From Nocardioides sp. AX2bis (GTDB taxonomy: Bacteria; Actinomycetota; Actinomycetes; Propionibacteriales; Nocardioidaceae), in contig NZ_LR733215.1 in assembly GCF_902506435.1 (NCBI RefSeq), forward strand, positions 1 through 50,131: a DNA stretch of 50,131 nt. Direction: 5' to 3'. The notes under the pieces were generated by a model. It saw nothing but the letters and a program-made list of their open reading frames with translations, was not told the origin of the DNA and searched no databases. Of this stretch, positions 1 through 6,910 are shown piece by piece. The stretch's first letter is position 1. Every line of letters begins with the position of its first letter. The translations under genes were made by a program, and so were the position numbers.

Positions 1-49
1 GTGCGCGAGGGGCGGTGGGACCGGGGCGTCGGCGGGGCCGGTCGTGGGT

Positions 50-79
50 TTGACCCCCTTGCGCCGCAGCGCGTACCGT
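50..79 (+). promoter_or_regulatory. candidate rpmH operon promoter
   Basis: TTGACC at 50-55 and TACCGT at 74-79, separated by 18 bases, resemble an actinobacterial housekeeping promoter upstream of rpmH. The leader from about 85 to 216 is non-coding and holds a 6-bp stem (CCCGCA at 111-116, TGCGGG at 123-128). This is an assignment from sequence similarity only. Confidence 0.4.
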
Positions 80-216
80 TTGTTGGTCATCCGAGGTCGG
101 CGGGTGCCTGCCCGCAGCTTCTTGCGGGGCGTACGGCACCGGCCGAATGCCCGCTCCCGTGCCTGTTCGAGGCCGGGGGTGTTGGGCTCCGACCGCAGCA
201 ACCGAAAGAGACGACC

Positions 217-354
217 GTGAGCAAGCGTACGTACCAGCCGAACAACCGTCGCCGCCACAAGACGCACGGCTTCCGCCTGCGCATGCGCACCCGCGCCGGC
301 CGCGCGATCCTGAACGCGCGACGCCGCAAGGGCCGCAAGGAGCTCGCGGTCTGA
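217..354 (+). CDS. rpmH: 50S ribosomal protein L34
   Basis: This is the complete 45-residue L34, a small basic protein of the large ribosomal subunit. It begins [19 protein letters not shown] and continues with the family's R-M-R-T-R-A-G-R-A and RRRKGRKEL segments. The length is normal for the family. The GTG at 217 is chosen because a purine-rich AAAGAG lies about seven bases upstream and the protein starts exactly where L34 proteins do. The open frame extends further upstream, but that part has no L34 similarity. It heads the rpmH-rnpA-yidD-yidC-jag-rsmG cluster, which in actinobacteria lies next to dnaA and oriC (dnaA would lie upstream, outside the window). Confidence 0.97.
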   Translation: MSKRTYQPNNRRRHKTHGFRLRMRTRAGRAILNARRRKGRKELAV

Positions 355-385
355 GCCGCCCGGCGGACCCGAGACCGACCGACTT

Positions 386-751
386 GTGCTGCCCGCCGCC
401 CACCGCCTGACCGACGCCACGAGCTTTCGCCGCGTCCTCCGGCGTGGGCGGCGTCGTGCTTCCCGGACGATCGTGGTCAGCGTGCTGCTGCCCGAGGGCG
501 CCGGTCCGACGCCCGCCTCGTCCACGGTGGGGCTCGTGGTCTCCAAGGCGGTCGGCGGCTCGGTGGTCCGTACCCGGGTCAAGCGCCGGCTGCGCCACCT
601 GAGCGCCGCGCGCCTGGCCTCGCTGCCCGTGGGCACCGAGATGGTGCTCCGCGCGTTGCCGCCGGCGGCCACCGCGAGCAGCTCCGAGCTGGGCACCGAC
701 CTCGACCGCTGCCTGCGCAGCCTGGTGCCGACCGAGCAGGTGAGCGCGTGA
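386..751 (+). CDS. rnpA: ribonuclease P protein component
   Basis: This is the protein subunit of RNase P, which assists the catalytic RNA in removing 5' leaders from pre-tRNAs. The 121-residue protein has the N-terminal segment LPAAHRLTDATSFRRVLRRG and the family's RNA-binding helix (RNR motif) in the form VRTRVKRRLRHL, preceded by GLVVSKAVGG. It starts at GTG 386, 31 bases after rpmH. Its end overlaps the start of yidD by four bases (GTGA), which suggests coupled translation. The length and order rpmH-rnpA-yidD are standard. Confidence 0.95.
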   Translation: MLPAAHRLTDATSFRRVLRRGRRRASRTIVVSVLLPEGAGPTPASSTVGLVVSKAVGGSVVRTRVKRRLRHLSAARLASLPVGTEMVLRALPPAATASSSELGTDLDRCLRSLVPTEQVSA

Positions 752-1041
752 AGCAGCTGCTCGTGCTGCTGCTGCGCGGCTACCGCGCGGTGGTCAGCCC
801 TCTCTACGGCCAGGTCTGTCGCTACTACCCTTCGTGCTCGGCCTACGCTCTGGAGGCAGTGGAGCGCCACGGTGCGGCCCGCGGCACCTGGCTGACGGTC
901 CGCCGGCTCGGTCGGTGCCACCCGTGGGCCGAGGGCGGGGTCGACCACGTCCCCGGTCACGAGGCAGCCGCCGAGAACGACCCGTACGACGTGCACGACC
1001 ACCAGACCGCCGGGACCCGTCCCGACACCCAAGGAGCCTGA
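748..1041 (+). CDS. yidD: membrane protein insertion efficiency factor YidD
   Basis: This is a small (97 aa) peripheral membrane protein of the YidD family, thought to assist YidC-dependent membrane insertion. The diagnostic core is visible: LLRGYRAVVSPLYG, then CRYYPSCSAYALEAVERHG with its cysteines, then RRLGRCHPWAEGGVDHVP. The roughly 25-residue tail after that core is polar and poorly conserved, as usual. The start GTG at 748 overlaps the rnpA stop, and yidC begins six bases after its stop, so it belongs to the same transcript. Confidence 0.93.
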   Translation: MKQLLVLLLRGYRAVVSPLYGQVCRYYPSCSAYALEAVERHGAARGTWLTVRRLGRCHPWAEGGVDHVPGHEAAAENDPYDVHDHQTAGTRPDTQGA

Positions 1042-1047
1042 CGAGCC

Positions 1048-2121
1048 GTGGAAGCACTCTCCGACTTCGGGAACTTCATCCTGACGCCGCTGTACTACGT
1101 GATCTCGGCGATCATGATCGGGTTCCACGAGTTCTTCAGCCTGTTCCTGGACCCCGCGGGCGGTCTCGCCTGGGCCCTGTCGATCATCGGGCTCACGGTG
1201 GTCATCCGGATCTGCCTGATCCCGCTCTTCGTGCGGCAGATCAAGTCCAGCCGGAACATGCAGCTGATCCAGCCCAAGGTGGTGGAGCTGCGCAAGAAGT
1301 ACGGGCACGACCGGCAGCGCATGGCCGAGGAGACCATGAAGCTGTACAAGGACGCGGGCACCAACCCGTTCGCGTCCTGCCTGCCGCTGCTGCTGCAGAT
1401 GCCGATCTTCTTCGCCCTGTTCCGCCTGCTCGACCAGGCCGCCGACGGGACCCCGCACGGCTTCATGACCGCGGCGCGCGCGGAGGCGTTCGGCACCTCC
1501 GACATCTTCGGCTTCGTGCCGATCTCGGACACCTTCTGGCAGTCCCGCACCTGGGGCCCCACTCCCGACCTCAGCGTGATGCTCGTGGCGCTGGTGCTGG
1601 TGCTGGCGATGACCGCCACCACCTTCATCACCCAGCGCCAGCTGATGAGCAAGAACATGCCTGCCGACGCGCTGAAGGGCCAGTACGCCCAGCAGCAGAA
1701 GCTGCTCCTCTACGTCCTGCCGGTGGCCTTCGGCCTCGGTGGTGTGGCCTTCCCGATCGGCGTGCTCCTCTACTGGACCACCTCCAACCTGTGGACCATG
1801 GGCCAGCAGTTCTACGTCATCCGCAACAACCCCGCCCCGGGCACGCCGGCGATGGACGCGAAGCTCGACCGCGACAGGGCGAAGGCGATCCGCAAGGGCG
1901 AGGTCGTCGAGTCCGAGCCCGAGGTGCTCCCGGTCGCCGAGTCGCGTGCGGCCACGCGGCAGCAGCCGAAGCGGCAGACTCGTCAGCAGCGCCAGCAGGG
2001 GTCGCCCCGACCCAGCACGGGGGGGACGTCCGGGTCCCAGAAGCGGCCCGCGGGCCAGCGCCCGTCCGGGCAGCGACCCGGGGGCGGACCCAAGCCAGCG
2101 AACAAGAAGGGGAAGAAGTGA
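1048..2121 (+). CDS. yidC: membrane protein insertase YidC/Oxa1 family
   Basis: This insertase places proteins into the cytoplasmic membrane with or without SecYEG. The 357-residue protein has the five-helix YidC2 core. The groove arginine is at about residue 54 in VVIRICLIPLFVRQIK. A cytoplasmic hairpin follows (SSRNMQLIQPKVVELRKKYG), then helices including CLPLLLQMPIFFALFRLLD and FPIGVLLYWTTSNLWTMGQQ. The last 80 residues form a Q/R/P/G/K-rich basic tail ending in NKKGKK, typical of actinobacterial YidC and possibly ribosome-contacting. There is no lipoprotein signal. The start is GTG 1048, with AAGGAG at 1031-1036. The stop overlaps the next gene by four bases. Confidence 0.95.
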   Translation: MEALSDFGNFILTPLYYVISAIMIGFHEFFSLFLDPAGGLAWALSIIGLTVVIRICLIPLFVRQIKSSRNMQLIQPKVVELRKKYGHDRQRMAEETMKLYKDAGTNPFASCLPLLLQMPIFFALFRLLDQAADGTPHGFMTAARAEAFGTSDIFGFVPISDTFWQSRTWGPTPDLSVMLVALVLVLAMTATTFITQRQLMSKNMPADALKGQYAQQQKLLLYVLPVAFGLGGVAFPIGVLLYWTTSNLWTMGQQFYVIRNNPAPGTPAMDAKLDRDRAKAIRKGEVVESEPEVLPVAESRAATRQQPKRQTRQQRQQGSPRPSTGGTSGSQKRPAGQRPSGQRPGGGPKPANKKGKK

Positions 2122-2720
2122 GCGAGCAGATCGACGAGCGGGACCAGGCCGGGACCGAGGCGCAGGTCGAGGAGGTCGCCTCCGGGGACGACCGGCCCGA
2201 CCCGTCCGTGGAGGGCGGCGCGAGCGACGCGTCGACCGCCGACGAGGGCACCGAGGACCGGGTGAGCCAGCTCGAGCAGGAGGGCGACATCGCCGCCGAC
2301 TACCTCGAGGAGCTGCTGGACATCGCCGACCTCGACGGGGACCTCGACATGGACGTCGACGGAGACCGTGCGGCGGTCTCGATCGTCGGCGCCGACCTCG
2401 GTCAGCTGGTGGGCAAGGACGGCGAGGTGCTCGACGCGCTGCAGGAGCTGACCCGCCTCGCGGTCTACCGGGAGACCGGTGAGCGCTCACGCCTCATGCT
2501 CGACATCAGTGGGCACCGGGCCGAGCAGAAGCGCCGCCTGGAGGAGCTCGCCGCACGGACCATCGCGGAGGTGCGGGAGTCGGGTTCGGCTGCCTCACTG
2601 GACCCGATGAGTCCGTTCCAGCGCAAGGTGGTCCACGACGCCGTGGCGGCCGCTGGGCTGTCGTCGGAGTCTGAGGGCACCGAGCCCCGTCGCTACGTCG
2701 TGGTGCTTCCCGCCGGATGA
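2118..2720 (+). CDS. jag: Jag/KhpB family RNA-binding protein (KH and R3H domains)
   Basis: This is a 200-residue single-stranded nucleic-acid-binding protein encoded next to yidC in most Gram-positives. Residues 1-60 are acidic and disordered. The KH-like domain follows, with the GxxG-type loop GKDG in VGADLGQLVGKDGEVLDAL. The R3H part is around MSPFQRKVVHDAVA, and the protein ends RRYVVVLP as the family does. The Jag-N domain seen in firmicute homologues is absent, as is usual in actinobacteria. Start GTG 2118 overlaps the yidC stop (GTGA), and the stop overlaps rsmG (ATGA). The role in cell-wall and RNA regulation is known from homologues only. Confidence 0.92.
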   Translation: MSEQIDERDQAGTEAQVEEVASGDDRPDPSVEGGASDASTADEGTEDRVSQLEQEGDIAADYLEELLDIADLDGDLDMDVDGDRAAVSIVGADLGQLVGKDGEVLDALQELTRLAVYRETGERSRLMLDISGHRAEQKRRLEELAARTIAEVRESGSAASLDPMSPFQRKVVHDAVAAAGLSSESEGTEPRRYVVVLPAG

Positions 2721-3508
2721 ACGACGTTTCACGTGGAACACCCCCCGTCCCGGACACGGCGCGGGGGGTGTTCTCGTCCGCGGCCCTGCCGGTCGTGGAG
2801 CGCTACGCGGCGCTGCTGGCGACGGAGGGCGTGGTGCGCGGGCTGATCGGCCCGCGTGAGGTCCCCCGGTTGTGGGACCGGCACCTGGTGAACTCGATGG
2901 CTCTCGCCCCGGCGCTCGCCGACGGCGCCCGGGTCTGCGACGTCGGGACCGGCGCCGGACTGCCCGGTCTTGTCCTGGCCATCGGCCGGCCCGACCTCAC
3001 CGTGACCCTCGTCGAGCCGCTGCTGCGACGGACGACCTTCCTGAGCGAGGTCGTCGAGGACCTGGGTCTGGAGAACGTCACCGTACTGAGGGCCCGGGCC
3101 GAGGAGGTACGGGGATCGAGCACCTTCGACGTGGTCACCTCGCGCGCGGTCGCCCCCCTCGGGCGGTTGCTGGAGTGGTGCATGCCGCTCACGTCGGCCC
3201 ACGGACACGTCCTGGCCCTGAAGGGCTCGAGGGCGGCCGAGGAGATCCGCACCGTCCGCCCCCTGCTGGGGCGGAACGGATGGGCGCCGCCGGAGCTGGT
3301 GCAGGTGGGTCCGGACGGGGTGCTGCTCCTCGACGGGACGACCACGCCGAACGAGGATCCATCCACCGTGCGCGCTGTGCGTGTTCGCTGGGCCGATCCC
3401 GCACGGGTATCGTCATCGGTCGGTCGGGCAGGCAGCTCGGGGCCGGGTACGACACCCGGGCCTGGGCGGCGTGGGCGAGGCAGCGGCAGGCCCCGCCCCG
3501 GTCGTTGA
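2717..3508 (+). CDS. rsmG: 16S rRNA (guanine527-N7)-methyltransferase RsmG
   Basis: This enzyme methylates G527 in 16S rRNA using S-adenosylmethionine. The SAM-binding motif VCDVGTGAGLPGL is at about residues 73-85. The family motifs RHLVNSMAL, VTSRAVAPLGRLLEW and LALKGSRAAEEI follow. The recognisable enzyme ends near residue 225. A tail of about 40 residues rich in G, R, P and S (to residue 263) makes the protein longer than typical RsmG. The start overlaps jag by ATGA. The first codons contain a parS site, which encodes residues VSRGT. Loss of rsmG is known to give low-level streptomycin resistance in other bacteria. Confidence 0.94.
   Translation: MNDVSRGTPPVPDTARGVFSSAALPVVERYAALLATEGVVRGLIGPREVPRLWDRHLVNSMALAPALADGARVCDVGTGAGLPGLVLAIGRPDLTVTLVEPLLRRTTFLSEVVEDLGLENVTVLRARAEEVRGSSTFDVVTSRAVAPLGRLLEWCMPLTSAHGHVLALKGSRAAEEIRTVRPLLGRNGWAPPELVQVGPDGVLLLDGTTTPNEDPSTVRAVRVRWADPARVSSSVGRAGSSGPGTTPGPGRRGRGSGRPRPGR
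2725..2740 (+). other. parS centromere site 1 (inside rsmG)
   Basis: CGTTTCACGTGGAACA matches the 16-bp parS consensus (TGTTTCACGTGAAACA) in its actinobacterial form. It is a presumed ParB nucleation site and lies within codons 4-8 of rsmG. Confidence 0.92.
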
Positions 3509-3581
3509 GGCGTAGGTCCGGCGATGACGGCGTGAGAACGCTGAACCGTCGTGGTCGTCCCCGTGCACCGGGCTCGATGAG

Positions 3582-3644
3582 TTATCCACCGTTCAGGAGC
3601 ACCCGCTGAGCGTGGTTGTCCACAGTTTTCGTTCTTTCTCCACA
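3582..3644 (+). promoter_or_regulatory. cluster of DnaA-box-like 9-mers upstream of parA
   Basis: Three 9-mers close to the DnaA box (TTATCCACA / actinobacterial TTGTCCACA) share the same orientation: TTATCCACC at 3582-3590, TTGTCCACA at 3616-3624 (a perfect actinobacterial box) and TTCTCCACA at 3636-3644. They fill the rsmG-parA gap (3509-3653), which has no gene of its own. They could be DnaA-binding sites controlling parAB or an origin extension. Binding is inferred. Confidence 0.5.
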
Positions 3645-3653
3645 GGAGGCCCC

Positions 3654-4646
3654 GTGCCGGACGATCGCCATGTTTCACGTGGAACGTTGAATCCCACCGG
3701 CAGCGGCGTGCGCACAGCCGCCGAGCTCGCTGAGCGCGACGCCGGGTTCGAGGACCAGCTGACCCCGCTCGCCCGGGCCGCCCAGCACTCGCTGCTGGCG
3801 CGTCGGACCGCGGAGTCCCGCCCGCCGGCCGAGCGGCCCGCGTCGACTCGGGTGTTCGTGGTGGCGAACCAGAAGGGCGGCGTCGGCAAGACGACTTCCA
3901 CGGTCAACATCGCTGCCGGGCTGGCCCAGCTGGGGCAGCGGGTCCTGGTCATCGACCTGGACCCGCAGGGCAACGCCTCGACGGCGTTGAACATCGACCA
4001 CCGCCGAGGGACCCCGGGCACCTACGACGCGTTGGTGGACGGCGCAGCGTTGGCCGACGTGGCCAGCCCGTGCCCGGAGGTGGACGGGCTCGACGTGGTC
4101 CCGGCGACGATCGACCTGGCGGGAGCCGAGATCGAGCTGGTAAGCGTGGTCGCACGGGAGAGCCGCCTGAAGAAGGCGATCGCGGCGCACCCGCTGGTGG
4201 GGACGGCGGAGCAGGTCGGGGACGCGCGCTACGACTACGTGATCGTGGACTGTCCCCCGTCGCTGGGCCTGCTGACGCTGAACGCGTTGGTGGCGGGCGA
4301 GGAGATGATGATCCCGATCCAGGCGGAGTACTACGCCCTGGAAGGTCTGGGCCAGCTGATCGAGACGGTCGAGATGGTCAAGGCACACCTGAACCCGTCG
4401 CTGTCGGTCAGCACCATCCTGCTGACCATGTTCGACGCCAGGACCCGGTTGGCGGCCGGTGTCGCCTCCGAGGTGCGTGAGCACTTCGGCGAGCAGGTGC
4501 TCCGGACCAACATCCCGCGCTCGGTGCGCGTCAGCGAGGCCCCGTCGTACGCCCAGACCGTGATGACCTACGACCCCGGCTCGCCAGGCGCGCTCAGCTA
4601 CCTCGAGGCGGCTCGCGAGATCACCGAGCGTGCGGTGACGGCATGA
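3654..4646 (+). CDS. parA: chromosome partitioning ATPase ParA
   Basis: This Walker-type ATPase binds DNA non-specifically in its ATP form and moves ParB-parS complexes during chromosome segregation. The deviant Walker A motif KGGVGKTT is at residues 74-81, the switch/Walker B segments are [14 protein letters not shown] and [18 protein letters not shown], and [16 protein letters not shown] follows. About 65 residues precede the P-loop, an extension common in actinobacterial chromosomal ParA. GTG 3654 (330 aa) is preferred over the upstream GTG 3612 because AGGAGG sits at 3644-3649, four bases before it. A parS site lies inside codons 6-11. The stop overlaps parB (ATGA). Confidence 0.96.
   Translation: MPDDRHVSRGTLNPTGSGVRTAAELAERDAGFEDQLTPLARAAQHSLLARRTAESRPPAERPASTRVFVVANQKGGVGKTTSTVNIAAGLAQLGQRVLVIDLDPQGNASTALNIDHRRGTPGTYDALVDGAALADVASPCPEVDGLDVVPATIDLAGAEIELVSVVARESRLKKAIAAHPLVGTAEQVGDARYDYVIVDCPPSLGLLTLNALVAGEEMMIPIQAEYYALEGLGQLIETVEMVKAHLNPSLSVSTILLTMFDARTRLAAGVASEVREHFGEQVLRTNIPRSVRVSEAPSYAQTVMTYDPGSPGALSYLEAAREITERAVTA
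3671..3686 (+). other. parS centromere site 2 (inside parA)
   Basis: TGTTTCACGTGGAACG matches the parS consensus at 14 of 16 positions. It lies within the first dozen codons of parA and encodes the same VSRGT peptide as the copy in rsmG. Confidence 0.93.
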
Positions 4647-5686
4647 CGGGCGCGCGGCCGGGCCCGCGTCGCGGTCTGGGGCGCGGTCTGGGCTCCCTGA
4701 TCCCCACCCAGGCGCCGGTGGTCGAGCCGGAGTCGGATCGGGAGGCCGGCACCCCAGACACCCCGGGGGGCGCCGACGGTGCAGTCGGAGGCGTCGTCCA
4801 GGCAGCCGCGGAGGCGCCTGACGTCTCGGTGCCGGCTGACGTGCGTCCCGGCCTGGAGGACCTGGCGCCGGTCGAGGGTGCGTACTTCGTGGAGCTCCCG
4901 CCCGAGCAGATCCGGCCCAACCGGGTCCAGCCGCGGTCCTCCTTCGACGAGGAGGCGATGGCCGAGCTCGTGCACAGCGTGCGGGAGATCGGCCTGCTGC
5001 AGCCCATCGTGGTGCGTCGCACCGGCCCGGAGTCCTACGAGCTGGTCATGGGTGAGCGCCGCTGGCGCGCCAGCCAGGCTGCGGGTCTGGAGCGGATCCC
5101 GGCGATCGTCCGGGAGACCGAGGACACGGACATGCTCCGTGACGCGCTGCTGGAGAACCTGCACCGCTCGCAGCTCAACCCGCTCGAGGAGGCGTCGGCC
5201 TACGCGCAGCTGCTGGAGGACTTCGGCATCACCCACGAGGAGCTGGCCCAGCGGATCGGACGCTCGCGACCCCAGATCAGCAACACGCTGCGGCTGCTGA
5301 GGCTCAGCCCTGCGGTGCAGCGGCGGGTGGCGGCCGGGGTGCTGTCGGCGGGCCACGCCCGGGCGCTGCTCTCGGTCGACGACGCGGACCTCCAGGACCG
5401 CCTCGCGTCACGGATCGTGGCGGAGGGCATCAGCGTGCGGGCGCTCGAGGAGATCGTCGCCGTCGGTGACCAGGGCACACAGCGCCGGTCCCCCGGGCGT
5501 CGTCGTCCCTCGGCCCCGGGGCTGTCCGAGATCGCCGACCGGTTGTCGGACCGCTTCGAGACAACCGTCAAGGTGGACCTGGGCCGTTCCAAGGGCAAGA
5601 TCACCGTCGACTTCGCGTCGCTGGAGGACCTGCAGCGGATCCTCGAGGTCATGGACCCCCGGAACCGCACCGACCGCCCCGTCTGA
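4643..5686 (+). CDS. parB: chromosome partitioning protein ParB
   Basis: This CTP-dependent DNA clamp loads at parS and spreads along DNA. The 347-residue protein has a Box I/II segment with QPIVVRR and the CTP-binding [12 protein letters not shown], followed by [23 protein letters not shown] helix-turn-helix reads [23 protein letters not shown]. The C-terminal dimerisation domain ends in [13 protein letters not shown]. Residues 1-75 are a variable linker whose start, [13 protein letters not shown], is the ParA-stimulating peptide typical of ParB. It overlaps parA by four bases. parS site 3 lies 33 bases downstream of its stop. Confidence 0.97.
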   Translation: MTGARPGPRRGLGRGLGSLIPTQAPVVEPESDREAGTPDTPGGADGAVGGVVQAAAEAPDVSVPADVRPGLEDLAPVEGAYFVELPPEQIRPNRVQPRSSFDEEAMAELVHSVREIGLLQPIVVRRTGPESYELVMGERRWRASQAAGLERIPAIVRETEDTDMLRDALLENLHRSQLNPLEEASAYAQLLEDFGITHEELAQRIGRSRPQISNTLRLLRLSPAVQRRVAAGVLSAGHARALLSVDDADLQDRLASRIVAEGISVRALEEIVAVGDQGTQRRSPGRRRPSAPGLSEIADRLSDRFETTVKVDLGRSKGKITVDFASLEDLQRILEVMDPRNRTDRPV

Positions 5687-5719
5687 CCGCGTCCGGCCCG
5701 GTGTCCGGCCCGGGACGGA

Positions 5720-5735
5720 CGTTTCACGTGGAACC
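5720..5735 (+). other. parS centromere site 3 (downstream of parB)
   Basis: CGTTTCACGTGGAACC is in the same orientation as the other two parS sites and is the only one of the three outside a coding region. The core GTTTCACGTGGAAC is identical in all three copies. Confidence 0.9.
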
Positions 5736-5751
5736 CGCAGGTGGGCCGCAC

Positions 5752-5783
5752 GGTCGGAACTGCGCAATTGCGTAGTTTCGACA
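5752..5783. repeat. 32-bp palindromic unit A (copy 1)
   Basis: The unit is an imperfect palindrome centred at 5767.5. The left arm is GGTCGGAACT, the core GCGCAATTGCGT and the right arm AGTTTCGACA. The inner 28 bases (5754-5781) are palindromic except for two symmetric mismatch pairs. It is related to the copy centred 141 bp downstream. Confidence 0.85.
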
Positions 5784-5802
5784 CATGAGAACGGCTCTTC
5801 CC

Positions 5803-5834
5803 GGTCGTGTCGGCGCAATTGCGCTGTTGCGACA
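5803..5834. repeat. 32-bp palindromic unit B (copy 1)
   Basis: The unit is centred at 5818.5, exactly 51 bp from unit A copy 1. The left arm is GGTCGTGTCG, the core is the perfect 12-bp palindrome GCGCAATTGCGC, and the right arm is TGTTGCGACA. Confidence 0.85.
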
Positions 5835-5892
5835 GAAGTGACCGTGCCGACGTGCCATGTTCTTCGTCTGCTGCGCACGGGGTGACACGACA

Positions 5893-5924
5893 TGTCGCAA
5901 CGGCGCAATGGCGCTGTTTCGACT
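5893..5924. repeat. 32-bp palindromic unit A (copy 2)
   Basis: The unit is centred at 5908.5, 141 bp from unit A copy 1. The left arm is TGTCGCAACG, the core GCGCAATGGCGC and the right arm TGTTTCGACT. The left end also forms the perfect palindrome CGACATGTCG (5888-5897). Confidence 0.85.
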
Positions 5925-5943
5925 GCAGTAGCGCTCACTTTCC

Positions 5944-5975
5944 AGTCATATCGGCGCAACTGCGCCGCTACGACA
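5944..5975. repeat. 32-bp palindromic unit B (copy 2)
   Basis: The unit is centred at 5959.5, again 51 bp from its partner A and 141 bp from B copy 1. The left arm is AGTCATATCG, the core GCGCAACTGCGC and the right arm CGCTACGACA. The linker before it shares the end of the linker before B copy 1 (pattern RGTCRTRTCG). Confidence 0.8.
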
Positions 5976-6042
5976 GCAGCCGGCAGCAGTCCGCACCGCC
6001 CCGAGGGCGGCCGCGTACGCCAGCATTGTCGACAAAACGACA

Positions 6043-6074
6043 TGTTGCCAGATCGACCTGTCGATCTGGCGACA
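6043..6074. terminator. long hairpin 3' of the acyltransferase gene
   Basis: TGTTGCCAGATCGA and TCGATCTGGCGACA form a 14-bp stem (13 pairs matched) around the loop CCTG. It lies 12 bases beyond the stop of the minus-strand acyltransferase gene and could end that transcript and the parB transcript. There is no T-tract, so it may instead be a protein-binding palindrome. GATCTGGC recurs once more at about 6079-6086. Confidence 0.5.
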
Positions 6075-6085
6075 CATCGATCTGG

Positions 6086-6850
6086 CTACTTCTTGCGGGC
6101 CGCGCGGCGCTTCTCTGCGCGGCGTCGCTTCTCCTCGGCGTCGAGGCGGAGGGCCTCGTCCGGGGTGGGGGCGCTGCCGCCGTACGACGCGGGCAGCCAC
6201 CAGCTGCCCGGGGGCTGCTCGGGCTCGGGGTAGGCCCGGATCGTGCTGTCGAGCATCTGCGACATCCGCTCCTTCAACGCGCGGGTCTCCGCGGCCGGGT
6301 CGGCGCCCGTGGGGTGCAGGGGCTCGCCGACGCTGATCGCGATCGTCTTGCCGCGGGAGAAGTCCTTGTCGTGGTCCTTGGTCATCATCCGCTGGGTGCC
6401 CCACAGGATGACGGGCAGCAGCGGGACGCCGGCCTCGGCCGCGATCCGGACGGTGCCGGTCTTGAAGTCCTTGAGCTCGAAGGAGCGGGAGATCGTGGCC
6501 TCGGGGAAGATGCCGACGGCCTCGCCGGCCCGGAGGTGGTCCACCGCGGTCTGGAAGGACTGCACGCCGTCGCCCCGGTCGACCTCGATGTGGTGCAGCG
6601 AGCGCATGAGCGGGCCGGTCCACCGGTGGTCGAACAGCTCCCGCTTGGCCATGAAGCGCACCTTGCGGCCCGAGGGGTTGGCCGCGAGGCCGCCGTAGAC
6701 GAAGTCGACGTACCCGATGTGGTTGTAGGCCAGCAGGACCCCGCCGGAGCGCGGGACGTGCTCGGTGCCGGTCATGGCGAACCGCTGCCCGAGCAGCCGG
6801 AACGCCGTCTTGGCCGTGACGATGATCGGCGGGTAGGTCAGGTCACGCAC
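6086..6850 (-). CDS. lysophospholipid acyltransferase family protein (PlsC-like)
   Basis: This is a probable 1-acyl-glycerol-3-phosphate or lysolipid acyltransferase acting at the inner membrane face. The 254-residue protein has the catalytic HX4D motif NHIGYVD (H44, D49). The second motif is FPEATIS, a variant of FPEGTRS. Between them are VRFMAKRELF and a GVPLLPVILWG segment typical of the family. The last 25 residues are a highly charged E/K/R tail (AEEKRRRAEKRRAARKK). GTG 6850 is preceded by CAGGAG on the minus strand. It is the last gene of a minus-strand pair with the aminotransferase (60-bp gap). The exact acceptor lipid cannot be told. Confidence 0.85.
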   Translation of the reverse strand: MRDLTYPPIIVTAKTAFRLLGQRFAMTGTEHVPRSGGVLLAYNHIGYVDFVYGGLAANPSGRKVRFMAKRELFDHRWTGPLMRSLHHIEVDRGDGVQSFQTAVDHLRAGEAVGIFPEATISRSFELKDFKTGTVRIAAEAGVPLLPVILWGTQRMMTKDHDKDFSRGKTIAISVGEPLHPTGADPAAETRALKERMSQMLDSTIRAYPEPEQPPGSWWLPASYGGSAPTPDEALRLDAEEKRRRAEKRRAARKK

Positions 6851-6910
6851 GGTGGTTGCTCCTGTGGTGTGGGCGGGGCGGGGTGTCGGACGGGGCGACG
6901 AGCGGCGGCA

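Larger units (their letters stand above)
5687..6085. other. 399-bp gene-free region with palindromic array between parB and acyltransferase gene
   Basis: No plausible gene is present here: reading frames on both strands are repeat-derived and lack start signals or recognisable domains. The stretch is visibly richer in A and T than its surroundings. It holds parS site 3, four related 32-bp palindromic units (listed separately), a perfect CGACATGTCG palindrome at 5888-5897, TTGTCGACAA at 6026-6035 and a long hairpin at 6043-6074. The element CGACA or its complement recurs throughout. Confidence 0.8.

Noticed and set aside
111..128. Short hairpin in the rpmH leader as a riboswitch or attenuator
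   Set aside because: Six base pairs only, no second competing structure or T-tract seen.
5408..6043. Minus-strand frame with repeated QLRR(Y/H)D peptides over the palindromic array
   Set aside because: The repeated peptide arises because the DNA repeats are spaced by multiples of three. There is no start signal, and most of the frame is antisense to parB.
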